From positions 62,001 to 126,000 of the forward strand of contig NZ_NPKI01000046.1 in the NCBI RefSeq assembly GCF_002284565.1: a stretch of 64,000 nt of DNA. Reading direction: 5' to 3'. The stretch is from Mesorhizobium mediterraneum (lineage in GTDB: Bacteria > Pseudomonadota > Alphaproteobacteria > Rhizobiales > Rhizobiaceae). The notes beneath the pieces were generated by a model. The model saw only the letters and a program-made list of their open reading frames with translations. It was not told the origin of the DNA and ran no database searches. Made by a program: the position numbers and the translations under genes. Positions 33,114 through 44,621 of the stretch are shown one piece after another; the first letter of the stretch is position 1; every line of letters begins with the position of its first letter.

Positions 33114-34625
33114 TTGACGAAATTGACGGAAGACAGTCTCGATTTTGCGCGCCGTCATCTTGAGCGCTTTGAGGACAGTGATTTCTTTCCCAGGTTGCCG
33201 GCATACCAAGCTGTATGGGCTGACTGGGAGAATGTACGTGATCGCCTTATGTCATCTAATGTCAAGAAGCTTCCAATAGTTCCCGCAGATTCGATGCCAG
33301 TGGCTAAAGGAAAGTGCTCGTATAGAATTGTTCATCAACTGGACCCGTTGACATGTCTTACTTATACGGCCTTAGCCTATCGAGTTGGACCGGTAATCGA
33401 GGCTGCCAGAGTCCCGGCTAGCCAAGGGGTTGCATTTTCGAATAGATTTTCACCGTTAGATGGTGCGTTTTTCTCGTCGGGCACCGGCTACGATGAATAC
33501 AAGGAGAAGTCACGACAGCTCGCAAATAATCATGAGTTTGCCGCGACTGCTGACATTTCGGATTTCTTTAACCAGATTTATTCTCATCGCGTGCGCGGCT
33601 CAATAGAAGCTGCCGATCCCCGCTTGGATGAGGTGGCGCAAGATTTTGAATCAGTTATCCATTCAATAAATGCTGGCGCTTCAAAAGGGATACCAGTTGG
33701 GCCAAACGCTAGCAATTTAATTTCTGAGGCAGTTTTAATCGATGTAGATCAGCTTTTGATACGAAATGGATTTAAGCACGTTAGATATGTAGATGACATT
33801 CGAATGTTTGACAACGATAAGTATTCACTTCAATATGCTATAGAGCTATTGTCAATTTATTTATATTAAAACCATCGACTTAACCTTAATGGCAGAAAAA
33901 CTAACATATATTCTCGGGAAGAGTTTTCGGAAAAAGTACTCCAAGATCATATGGATACCGAAACCAAGGCCGCGATGCAGAGGATATCGGCCCTTGATCC
34001 CTATGGTGAGCACGCCGACGTAGAAATTGGACCGGCACTAAGCGCCGAAATTCTGGATGAAACTGGGCGGACAATTAGAGAGAAGTTTAGTGCTGATGGG
34101 TATGTCGATCTTAATCTGATCAAGGCGTATATCAGGAGAGCCCGTGCCAGCAATTCTGATCAGTTTATCGATGTTGCGAGCGCTTCCCTTGATGCTTTCC
34201 TTCCCGTCTTTCATGAGCTTGCGAAGGCTCTGGACGGTGTAATTCAGTCTGGAGGGCATGAGATTGCCTTACCGCTAATCAGGCAGATCGCGGTATCTGG
34301 ATACTATCGACGACAGGCTGTGCGCCGTTGGTGGGATTGGATTTGTGCTGGTAGTGCTAATCTGTTGCAGATCAGGCCGATCCAAAACGCCGTGTTCTCA
34401 GGAGAGATTCGTTCGCAAGCGAGAGCGGCTGTTTCTCTTAAGGACTTGGCTTGGGTGCGTTCTCACCGTTCAAGTTTTATGCAGTTTGCACCGATGGATC
34501 GAGCAGCTGTAGTGGGTGCAATGGAAATACTCGGGCGTGATGAGAGAAAAGCGATACTCAATCAGATAGACGACACACATGCCTCTCCAATTGACTTAGC
34601 AATGAAAAGATTTGTCCTTAGGTAA
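33114..34625 (+). pseudogene. Reverse transcriptase with C-terminal helical domain, interrupted by an in-frame TAA
   Basis: One frame of 503 codons runs from TTG 33114 to TAA 34625, broken only by TAA 33867-33869. RT features: an N-terminal DSDFFP, SYRIVHQLDP (residues about 69-78), ATADISDFFNQIY with the first catalytic Asp at 147, KGIPVGPNAS (motif B), and RYVDDIRMF (YVDD at 225-228). The thumb segment RLNLNGRKTNIY follows the stop in the same frame, so the TAA (codon 252) replaces a sense codon such as CAA or AAA. The remaining 230 residues are mostly helical. It lacks a maturase zinc finger/endonuclease, and no msr/msd pattern was recognised, so it resembles single-gene defence-type (unknown-group) RTs; the class is not assignable here. 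The low GC indicates transfer. Confidence 0.75.
33951..34625 (+). CDS. C-terminal part of the interrupted reverse transcriptase
   Basis: Listed separately because it could be translated on its own from ATG 33951, although no ribosome site is visible. The 224 residues (MDTETKAAMQRISALDPYGEHADV...) contain predicted helices, a Trp-Trp pair (VRRWWDWICAG) near residue 125, and no motif I recognise. In the full-length frame it would follow the RT thumb. If translated separately it has no catalytic residues. Confidence 0.45.
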   Translation: MDTETKAAMQRISALDPYGEHADVEIGPALSAEILDETGRTIREKFSADGYVDLNLIKAYIRRARASNSDQFIDVASASLDAFLPVFHELAKALDGVIQSGGHEIALPLIRQIAVSGYYRRQAVRRWWDWICAGSANLLQIRPIQNAVFSGEIRSQARAAVSLKDLAWVRSHRSSFMQFAPMDRAAVVGAMEILGRDERKAILNQIDDTHASPIDLAMKRFVLR

Positions 34626-34674
34626 TTTGGAGCGTGGCCGTTGCCGATGCTCCCCAAGGAGATCAGCCAATCAC

Positions 34675-38172
<3,498 letters not shown>

Positions 38173-38360
38173 ATCGAGGGTCCGTTCGGCAGGCGGCTTG
38201 CACGAAAAACCGGACGGGAAGACCCGGCCGGTTGTGCTCGCGATTCTGGTATCAGGCTAGGAGGGCCTTATAGGGAAGAGTTTTGCCTGATGTAACCCCC
38301 TAAAATGCGGGTTTATGCGAGGCTTGCTCCAACCGAGCAAACAAGCGCCTCATTCCTTCG

Positions 38361-38518
38361 CGCCCCCCTCTGTCCTGCCGGACATCTCCCCCACACGGGG
38401 GGAGATCGGCCTTCATCTTTGATTTCGCCAACAGCCAACCTCGAAAAAGAGGCGCTGTCGGCGAAACAGCCAATCTCCCCCCTCGTGGGGGAGATGTCCG
38501 GCAGGACAGAGGGGGGCG
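38361..38518. repeat. Long inverted-repeat element (MITE- or BIME-like)
   Basis: The terminal 32 bases (CGCCCCCCTCTGTCCTGCCG... and its complement) are perfect inverted repeats. Inner arms TTTCGCCAACAGC and GCTGTCGGCGAAA continue the symmetry, so the whole 158-base block can fold as one hairpin. It lies in the 370-base gap upstream of carB, which holds no supported ORF. Confidence 0.75.
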
Positions 38519-38544
38519 CGGTCCCTCCAGCGTTTCGAATCTGC

Positions 38545-39477
38545 CTAGCCTCCGGTCGCCAAAGCATCAGGAATCTCGAAGCGTTCGGAAACGCCGACAC
38601 GGATCAGGTTCAGGCTGCCCTCGCGGGTGTAGCGGAATTCGCCTGATGCATTCGAGCCGGCGGGCCGACCTGCCTGAAAGCTGATGACGCGCGTGCCGCC
38701 ATCGGGCCAGGTCACGGTCACCTCGGCTTTGCCGTCGGCCAGCCGCTCGACATTGGCTCCGCATCTGGTCATCGGCTGGCCGACATAGCGCGCGCAAGGA
38801 ATCTCGTTGCGGGCACCAGGGACTGGCGGCCCTGGCGGCTGCAGCCGCGCAACGGTTTGTGCATCGGCCGGAGGCGCCGCATTGGCGGCGCGATTCTGGA
38901 TGGCGTCCTCCGTTGCCGCGAGCGGCGGCATCTCCCCGGTCGACGGACTTCCGCTGGCCGCGAGCGCCAAGGCATCCTCGATGGCGGCCCTGCCGATTGC
39001 CTCAGCCGCTGTCACCGTGGTTTCCTGACCGGCCGCGCCCAGGCGCGCTGTCAGGTCTGGCAGCGGCTGATCTGCAATTGCCGGGTTCGAGGCCTCGGCT
39101 GCAGGGGCCGTGCCTTCGCCGGCCGTTTCGGTATCCTCATCCGCAACGGCCGCCGGATTCTCGGGGTTCAGGTAGCGCGCGGGAGCCCATCCGGTCAGTT
39201 GCGGGTTGTCGATTTCTGCGACCTTGCACCAGCGGTAACCATTGACGTCGTTGCAGCCGAGATTGTTCACGCTCGTACCATTCGGCAGTCGAGCCTTGAT
39301 CTTGCCCATCGCCGATGCCGTGGCGCGGACGTTCAGGAGATCGCCTGGTGCGAGGTCCGTCACGATGGAAACGAAAGGCGCCTCCTCGGCCCTGGCCGGC
39401 AGCAGCGCCGTCAGCAGGAGAGGGACGGCAATCAGCGCGTACAGCGTCGTTCGGAGCGTAACTGTGCGCCTCATCAT
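38545..39477 (-). CDS. SH3-domain secreted protein
   Basis: About 310 residues. Start MMRRTVTLRTTLYAL was chosen at the signal peptide (LIAVPLLLTALLPARA). The N-terminal SH3b domain is DLAPGDLLNVRATASAMGKIKARLPNGTSVNNLGCNDVNGYRWCKVAEI, followed by a low-complexity Ala/Pro region and a C-terminal domain (YVGQPMTRCGANVERLADGKAEVTVTWPDGGTRVISF). Such proteins bind cell-wall or periplasmic partners. No partner gene is evident. Confidence 0.78.
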   Translation of the reverse strand: MMRRTVTLRTTLYALIAVPLLLTALLPARAEEAPFVSIVTDLAPGDLLNVRATASAMGKIKARLPNGTSVNNLGCNDVNGYRWCKVAEIDNPQLTGWAPARYLNPENPAAVADEDTETAGEGTAPAAEASNPAIADQPLPDLTARLGAAGQETTVTAAEAIGRAAIEDALALAASGSPSTGEMPPLAATEDAIQNRAANAAPPADAQTVARLQPPGPPVPGARNEIPCARYVGQPMTRCGANVERLADGKAEVTVTWPDGGTRVISFQAGRPAGSNASGEFRYTREGSLNLIRVGVSERFEIPDALATGG

Positions 39478-39639
39478 TTTGGCCGTGGCGATAGATGCAT
39501 TTCCGAAGGCGCGGCCAGGCACCGAAACGCCACCGCATGCCAGGTCGATTTTATAAGGGACGACATGGCGCTATGTAAGCCCGAAAATGCGGCCCCGGCA
39601 TGAAGGCGGTTCAGCCTGAGGTATGAACGCGCTCCGCGT

Positions 39640-40398
39640 TCAGCCCGGCATAAATCCGGTTCGCAGCGCGTGGGCCCATTCCGGCCGTCCCGCCTGTTCG
39701 GCCTGCCGCGCCGCCGCCTCGTGGTCATAATCGACGGCGATGGCCTCGAAGCGGTCGGGGCGGCCCGGCTCGCCCAGCTCGACGATGCCGTAGCGGGCGT
39801 GCGGAGAGCCTTGCTCGGAAACATGCGCCGGTGGTGTCGAATCGTCATAGGCGGGACAGCCGATGCTGCCCGGATTGAAGACGACCGGGCCGTCGGGGAT
39901 ACGGATCAGCTCGCTGCGGTGGCTGTGGCCGCACAGCACGATGCGGCAAGCGGGATCGAGCGGGGCCAGCCGTCGCTTGATGGCGGCCAGCGGTGCGCGC
40001 ACCAGCCGGCCGTCGGCTATCGTATCGGTCAGATATTTTTCGTCATGGGCGGGCCGGGCATGGAAGGCAGTCACCCCAGGCGCGATCTCCAGCGTGAGGG
40101 GCAAGGCGAACAGCGCCTCACGCTGAGCCGATGTCAGCCGTTCCTGCGCGTAGCGGTCGGACGGCCACATGGTTTCATCGGCGGTGTCGCGGGCGACGCG
40201 GCGATCGTGATTGCCGCGCACCGTCGGCAGGGCGAGCGCTTCTAGCCGCTCCATGGTTTCGCGCGGCCAGAGCGGGCCGGAGACGCAATCGCCGAGATTG
40301 ACAACGAGGTCGGCGCCGCCGCGCTGCTGCAGATCGTCGAGCACGGCGTCCAGGGCGAGGACGTTGCCGTGGATATCGGCGAGGACGGCAATGCGCAT
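39640..40398 (-). CDS. Calcineurin-like metallophosphoesterase
   Basis: A 252-residue YfcE/MJ0936-type phosphoesterase. Metal ligands can be followed: MRIAVLADIHGN, VVNLGDCVSG, VRGNHD and IVLCGHSH. The substrate is not predictable. The protein has no signal peptide. A remnant REP unit lies upstream. Confidence 0.9.
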   Translation of the reverse strand: MRIAVLADIHGNVLALDAVLDDLQQRGGADLVVNLGDCVSGPLWPRETMERLEALALPTVRGNHDRRVARDTADETMWPSDRYAQERLTSAQREALFALPLTLEIAPGVTAFHARPAHDEKYLTDTIADGRLVRAPLAAIKRRLAPLDPACRIVLCGHSHRSELIRIPDGPVVFNPGSIGCPAYDDSTPPAHVSEQGSPHARYGIVELGEPGRPDRFEAIAVDYDHEAAARQAEQAGRPEWAHALRTGFMPG

Positions 40399-40531
40399 AT
40401 GGTTAGCTCCGTTGGGGTCGAATGACCAGTCGGGAAGGGCGGACCTGGCAGGACTTTGGTCCTCTCCCCTGTTACACCAGGACTATCGCAGGTGGAAAGC
40501 CGAGGGGAAAGTAAAGGCGCGCGGCAGCGTT

Positions 40532-40567
40532 CCCTCCCCCTTGTGGGGAGGGTTAGGGTGGGGGTCC
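40532..40567. repeat. Single REP unit
   Basis: CCCTCCCC and GGGGAGGG form a stem around CTTGT, followed by TTAGGGTGGGGG. It resembles one half of the inverted pairs seen at 30093 and 31541, and occurs singly in the 230-base gap between the phosphoesterase and ArsR genes. Confidence 0.6.
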
Positions 40568-40626
40568 ATCTTCGCAAGAATCCAAATGCGATTGCCCTGC
40601 CTGTTACACAGGGGCGAGTAACGGCC

Positions 40627-40983
40627 TCAGGCGCGGATTTCGATCTCGGGGGCGCCGACCGCGGGCAGCGCCGTATCGTTGACGGTAGCCGCAATGACGC
40701 TGTCGAGCAGGCCCGGAAAGCGGGCATCGAGGTCGTCGCGGCGCAGTGTAATCAGCCGGCTGGTGCCGACCACCTCGGCGCGGGTAACGCCGGCCTCCCG
40801 CAGCTTGGCCAAATGATAGCTCAGATTGGTCTTCGAGCCGAGATCGAGGAATTGGCTGCAGTTCAGCGGCACGCCTTCTTTGCTGGCGAGATAGCGCACG
40901 ATGGCCAGCCGCGTGGGATCGCCGAGCACGGCAAGCACGTTCGGCAGACTGATCTGGTCGGCGGTGGGATGGGGTAGGGTCAT
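40627..40983 (-). CDS. ArsR-family winged-helix repressor
   Basis: A 118-residue regulator: VLAVLGDPTRLAIVRYLASKEGVPLNCSQF, then the recognition helix region KTNLSYHLAKLREAGVTRAEVVGTSRLI. There is no ArsR-type metal Cys cluster, only a single Cys, so a metal effector is doubtful. It is divergent from an MFS exporter gene, and a GTTCAA/TTGAAC palindrome lies in between, close to the MFS start, which is the likely operator. Confidence 0.88.
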   Translation of the reverse strand: MTLPHPTADQISLPNVLAVLGDPTRLAIVRYLASKEGVPLNCSQFLDLGSKTNLSYHLAKLREAGVTRAEVVGTSRLITLRRDDLDARFPGLLDSVIAATVNDTALPAVGAPEIEIRA

Positions 40984-41137
40984 GCCCAGGAATTAAGCGC
41001 AATCGGGGCCGATTTCAACGCGTCTCCTCCTCAGCGGGTGTAGGCGGTTTTTGACGCCATTCATGCCTGTCCTGACATCGGGCTGTCAGCAGGCTTCGAT
41101 TAGTATGCGAGAGCTCATTGACATCATGCCCTGTTAT

Positions 41138-41163
41138 GTTCAATTGTTCAATAACTTTTGAAC
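41138..41163. promoter_or_regulatory. Likely ArsR operator upstream of the MFS gene
   Basis: GTTCAA (41146-41151), TAACTT, TTGAAC (41158-41163) is a perfect 6-6-6 inverted repeat; an extra GTTCAA half-site lies at 41138-41143. TTGACA at 41118-41123 is a plausible -35 box, so binding would block the MFS promoter. Confidence 0.6.
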
Positions 41164-41177
41164 TAAGGATTGTTGCT

Positions 41178-42356
41178 ATGGACAAGCGCCTCATCTGGCT
41201 TGCGCTCGGATCATTCACGATCGCGACCGAAGGCTTCGTCATTTCAAGCCTGTTGCCCGACATCGCGGCCGACGCCGCCATCTCCGTTCCACTCGCCGGG
41301 ACGCTGATCACCGCCTTCGCGCTCGCCTATGCGCTTGGGACACCGATCCTGGCGACGCTCACCGGCGAATGGGACCGGCGGCGCGTTATCTTGTGGACGC
41401 TGGTGTTCTTCGTGCTGGGCAACCTGGCTGCGGCGCTGAGTTCCTCCTTCGAACTGCTGCTGATCGCCCGCATCGTCATGGCGCTGTCGTCCGGCCTGTT
41501 CGCGGCGACGGCGCAAGGGACGGCCGTGGCGCTTGTCGATGATCATCACCGCGCCCGCGCCATTGCCGTCGTCGTCGGCGGCACCACGGTGGCGGTGGCG
41601 GTCGGCGCCCCGCTCGGCGCGCTTGTCGCGACGGTTGCCGGCTGGCGCGGCACGTTCTTTGCCATCGCCGGGCTCGGCGCCCTGGCCGGCGCCATCCTGT
41701 GGTACCGGCTGCCGCGTGGCATCGTCGGCACCAAGCTGCCGCTCAGGCAACGGCTGGCCGCAGCCCTTCGCCCCGGCGTGCCATCGATCCTGTTGACCAC
41801 GCTGCTGGCGCTCACCGGTGCCTTCACGGTCTTTGCCTTTGTCGCTCCGCTAGCCATCGAAGGCGGAGGCTTGAGCCCGATCGCGCTGCCCGGCATGCTG
41901 CTTGCCTTCGGTGTCGGCGCCGTTATCGGCAATATTGCCGGCGGGCAGGCGGCCGACCGCTTCGGCGCGACGCGCACCGTCAGCTGGTCGCTGGCGCTGA
42001 GCGCGGTGATGCTGGTCATGCTCTCGGTCATCCCGACATTCCTGCCGCACAGCATCGCCGGGCCGGCGCTGATGGCCATGATGGTGCCGTGGGGCATCGT
42101 CGGCTGGGCCTTCCCGCCGGCGCAGGCGAGCCGCATCATCAGGCTGGCGCCCGACGCGGCGCCCATCGTGCTGTCGCTCAACGGCTCGGCGCTCTATCTC
42201 GGCGTGGCGCTGGGCGCCGTCGTCGGCGGCGCGGTGCTGCGCTATGGCGCGCCGGCTGATCTCGGCCTGGTCGCCGCAGCGTTCCCGATCCTGGGTCTTG
42301 GCGTCATGCTGGCCGGCCACCGGGCGGCCCGGGCGGTGGCAATGCCGGCGGAATAA
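41178..42356 (+). CDS. MFS exporter, DHA1 type
   Basis: A 392-residue transporter with 12 predicted segments. Motif A is LATLTGEWDRRRVI and motif C-like GGTTVAVAVGAPLGALVATVAGW. Members (AraJ/YdhP-like) export drugs, sugars or purines. The start at 41178 follows AAGGA by 8 bases. It is divergent from the ArsR gene, which is probably its repressor. Confidence 0.88.
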   Translation: MDKRLIWLALGSFTIATEGFVISSLLPDIAADAAISVPLAGTLITAFALAYALGTPILATLTGEWDRRRVILWTLVFFVLGNLAAALSSSFELLLIARIVMALSSGLFAATAQGTAVALVDDHHRARAIAVVVGGTTVAVAVGAPLGALVATVAGWRGTFFAIAGLGALAGAILWYRLPRGIVGTKLPLRQRLAAALRPGVPSILLTTLLALTGAFTVFAFVAPLAIEGGGLSPIALPGMLLAFGVGAVIGNIAGGQAADRFGATRTVSWSLALSAVMLVMLSVIPTFLPHSIAGPALMAMMVPWGIVGWAFPPAQASRIIRLAPDAAPIVLSLNGSALYLGVALGAVVGGAVLRYGAPADLGLVAAAFPILGLGVMLAGHRAARAVAMPAE

Positions 42357-42384
42357 GTTCTGGCTACCGCCGCTGTTCGAGACC

Positions 42385-42843
42385 TCAGGGCGCTGCCGGC
42401 GGTATACCAAAATCCAGCGCGGCGATGTCGTCCAGCGCCGCGCGCAACATTGCCGCCTGCTCCTTGCCGACCATGTCCTCAAAACGCTGCTGGGCGACGC
42501 GCCACAGCTTCATGGCCTCATCGAGCTTGACCGAGCCCTGCGGCGTCAGCCGCACGCGCTTGATACGGCGGTCATCCGGATCAGTGAAGGTCTCGACATA
42601 ACCGTCGCGGATCAGCGGCTTCAGCGTATGGCCGAGTGCCGACAGGTCCATAACGAGGGCAGCGGCAATGGCGCCCATGGCCGGTTCGTCGCCGATATGG
42701 ATCTGGTAGAGCAGGCCTTGCTGAGTGGCCTTCAGGCCCGACGGGGCGACCACATCGTCGTAGAACTGACCAAGCTTGCGCGTCGCGCGGCGCAGCACGG
42801 CGTTGTTGCAAAGGGTCAGGCCCGGAAGGGTGTCTTTCGACAT
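42385..42843 (-). CDS. MarR-family regulator
   Basis: A 152-residue winged-helix protein: LKATQQGLLYQIHIGDEPAMGAIAAALVMDLSALGHTLKPLIRDGYVETFTDPDDRRIKRVRLTPQG, which is the MarR DNA-binding domain with the conserved DxRR wing. It is divergent from an SDR gene. Two palindromic sites in between probably let it repress both genes. Confidence 0.9.
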   Translation of the reverse strand: MSKDTLPGLTLCNNAVLRRATRKLGQFYDDVVAPSGLKATQQGLLYQIHIGDEPAMGAIAAALVMDLSALGHTLKPLIRDGYVETFTDPDDRRIKRVRLTPQGSVKLDEAMKLWRVAQQRFEDMVGKEQAAMLRAALDDIAALDFGIPPAAP

Positions 42844-42920
42844 GATGGGTCCTTGGCGACGGCAACATGATGTCCGTTCGCTGCCTCACAAATAATCCCC
42901 GCGTCAGTCATTGACAAGAT

Positions 42921-42961
42921 AGTGGCATATACCTACTTCGCAAACAGTGGCATATGCCACT
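42921..42961. promoter_or_regulatory. Two MarR operator-like palindromes
   Basis: AGTGGCATATGCCACT (42946-42961) is a perfect 16-base palindrome. AGTGGCATATACCTACT (42921-42937) is an imperfect copy 25 bases before it. TTGACA at 42911-42916 lies just upstream, so the first site sits between the putative -35 and -10 of the SDR promoter. Confidence 0.65.
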
Positions 42962-43061
42962 AATTGAATCGCACGGCTTTGCCGGCAAGGCGAGGGCGAT
43001 CGCCCACCGTGCCTGCACCGGTTCGAAGCGAAGCAAATCAACCGAAAAAAGGAACAGGACA

Positions 43062-43856
43062 ATGAGTGGACAGAACAACAAGGGCACGGCGGTTGTCACC
43101 GGCGCCTCGTCGGGCATCGGCGCTGTTTATGCGGACCGGTTGGCGGGGCAGGGCTATGATCTGGTGCTGGTGGCGCGGCGCGCCGAGCGGCTGGAGGAAC
43201 TGGCCGGCAAGCTGCGCGCCGAATACGGCCGCAAGGTCGGCGTGATCAGCGCCGATCTTGCCGACGACAACGATGTGCGCCGCGTCGAGCAGGTGATATC
43301 GGCCGACGACAGCGTGACGCTACTGGTCAATAATGCCGGCCTTGGCGGTGCGCAACTCGTGGCAACGGCCGACGCCGACGTGGCCGAGCGGATGATCAAG
43401 GTCAATGTCGTGGCGCTGACCCGGCTGACGCGCGCGGTCCTGCCGGGACTGCTGTCGCGCAACCGCGGCGCCATCGTCAACATCGCCTCGGTGCTGGCCT
43501 TCGACACCTCGTTCGGCGGTATCTACAGCGGCACCAAGGCCTATGTCGTCAACTTCACCGAAGCCTTGCAGCGCGAAGTCACCGGCACCGGGGTGAAGGC
43601 GCAGGTGGTGCTGCCAGGGGCCACGCGAACCGAGTTCTGGGAACTTGCGGGCAGCGATATCGACAGCCTCCCGAAGGAGATCATCATGACGGCCGACGAT
43701 CTGGTGGATGCAGCACTTGTCGGCCTTGCCAGGGGTGAAGCCGTCACTGCACCAGCGCTTGCCGATGCGGCCAAGCTGGACATCTTCCTTGGCGCTCGGC
43801 AAGCCCTTTACGGCAGCTTGCATGCTGACAAACCGGCGGCACGCTACGCGGCTTGA
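43062..43856 (+). CDS. SDR-family oxidoreductase
   Basis: A 264-residue classical SDR: AVVTGASSGIGAVYADRLA (cofactor), DLADDNDVRRV, LLVNNAGLGG, the catalytic Ser in NIASVLAF and YSGTKAYV (YxxxK). The substrate is unknown. The start at 43062 is preceded by GGAACAGGAC. It is probably controlled by the divergent MarR protein. Confidence 0.9.
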   Translation: MSGQNNKGTAVVTGASSGIGAVYADRLAGQGYDLVLVARRAERLEELAGKLRAEYGRKVGVISADLADDNDVRRVEQVISADDSVTLLVNNAGLGGAQLVATADADVAERMIKVNVVALTRLTRAVLPGLLSRNRGAIVNIASVLAFDTSFGGIYSGTKAYVVNFTEALQREVTGTGVKAQVVLPGATRTEFWELAGSDIDSLPKEIIMTADDLVDAALVGLARGEAVTAPALADAAKLDIFLGARQALYGSLHADKPAARYAA

Positions 43857-43892
43857 AGGCCGAGGTGGGATTGGCGCCCCCGCAGAATTTGG

Positions 43893-43924
43893 GTTCCTCG
43901 CCCCACGCAGGTGGGACGAGGAAC
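43893..43924. terminator. Bidirectional hairpin between SDR and LysE genes
   Basis: GTTCCTCG and CGAGGAAC form an 8-bp stem, extended by CCCAC/GTGGG, between the convergent genes. There is no T-run; function is inferred from position. Confidence 0.5.
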
Positions 43925-43932
43925 TCAAGCGT

Positions 43933-44532
43933 TTAGGCTGTTCGCCACATCGGGATGATCGAGGCGGCCAGCAGCAGGCCGAGCGCAATGTTCAACACCC
44001 GCCACTGCCGCTCGGTTCTAAGCAACCGGGCGAGCAGCGTGCCCGCCACGCACCACGCCGACAGCGACAGCGCGGCTGCCAGGCCAAAGACCGCGCCGAG
44101 TAGCAGGGCAAGCTGCAGCGGTCCGTTGGCGAGTGCGGCAAAAGATGCCGCCGCCCCCAATCCCATCGCCCAGCCCTTGGGGTTCATCCATTGCAGGCCG
44201 GCGCCACCGAAAAAGCTGTTCGGCTTTGCCATGGTCACGTCCAGATTGGGTGGACCGCTGCGGCCGATCTTGACGGCGAGCCAGATCAGATAGAGCGATC
44301 CGGCTATCTTCATCGCCAGCTGCAGGGACGGAGCCGCCGCCAGCAGGCCGGCGAGCCCGGCCGCACCTGCCGCGGCCACCGTGGCCAGGCCGGCAGCACT
44401 TCCGGCCATCAGCGGAACCGAGCGGCGAAAGCCGAACTGCGCCCCCGACGCTGTCGACAAGGTCGTGGCCATGCCGGGCGTGGAGGTCGAGACCAGCGCA
44501 AACAGGACGAGCGGAAGGATGGCCTCAAACAT
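43933..44532 (-). CDS. LysE-family exporter
   Basis: A 199-residue membrane protein with six hydrophobic segments: VSTSTPGMATTLSTASGAQFGFRRSVPLMAGSAAG, then KIAGSLYLIWLAVKIGRSG and GLQWMNPKGWAMGLGAA, the LysE/RhtB pattern. Substrate unknown. It is divergent from the LysR gene at 44622, a layout typical of LysE exporters with their LysR activators. Confidence 0.88.
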   Translation of the reverse strand: MFEAILPLVLFALVSTSTPGMATTLSTASGAQFGFRRSVPLMAGSAAGLATVAAAGAAGLAGLLAAAPSLQLAMKIAGSLYLIWLAVKIGRSGPPNLDVTMAKPNSFFGGAGLQWMNPKGWAMGLGAAASFAALANGPLQLALLLGAVFGLAAALSLSAWCVAGTLLARLLRTERQWRVLNIALGLLLAASIIPMWRTA

Positions 44533-44621
44533 GCTGTTTCCTCTGTTGGGAATCCAGCATGCTAAGCATTGTCAGGCATCAGTAAATGCAATGTTTGCTA
44601 TGGTTGGCATTAGAGAATATA

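Noticed and set aside
33000..34625. Retron
   Set aside because: No msr/msd-like inverted repeats (a1/a2) were found upstream, and the catalytic motif is YVDD rather than the usual retron YADD.
33000..34625. Group II intron
   Set aside because: No maturase, endonuclease or domain V/VI-like RNA seen, and the ORF is flanked directly by chromosomal genes.
40598..40616. CCTGTTACACAGG palindrome as ArsR operator
   Set aside because: It lies at the 3' side of the ArsR gene; the site at 41138-41163 is far better placed.
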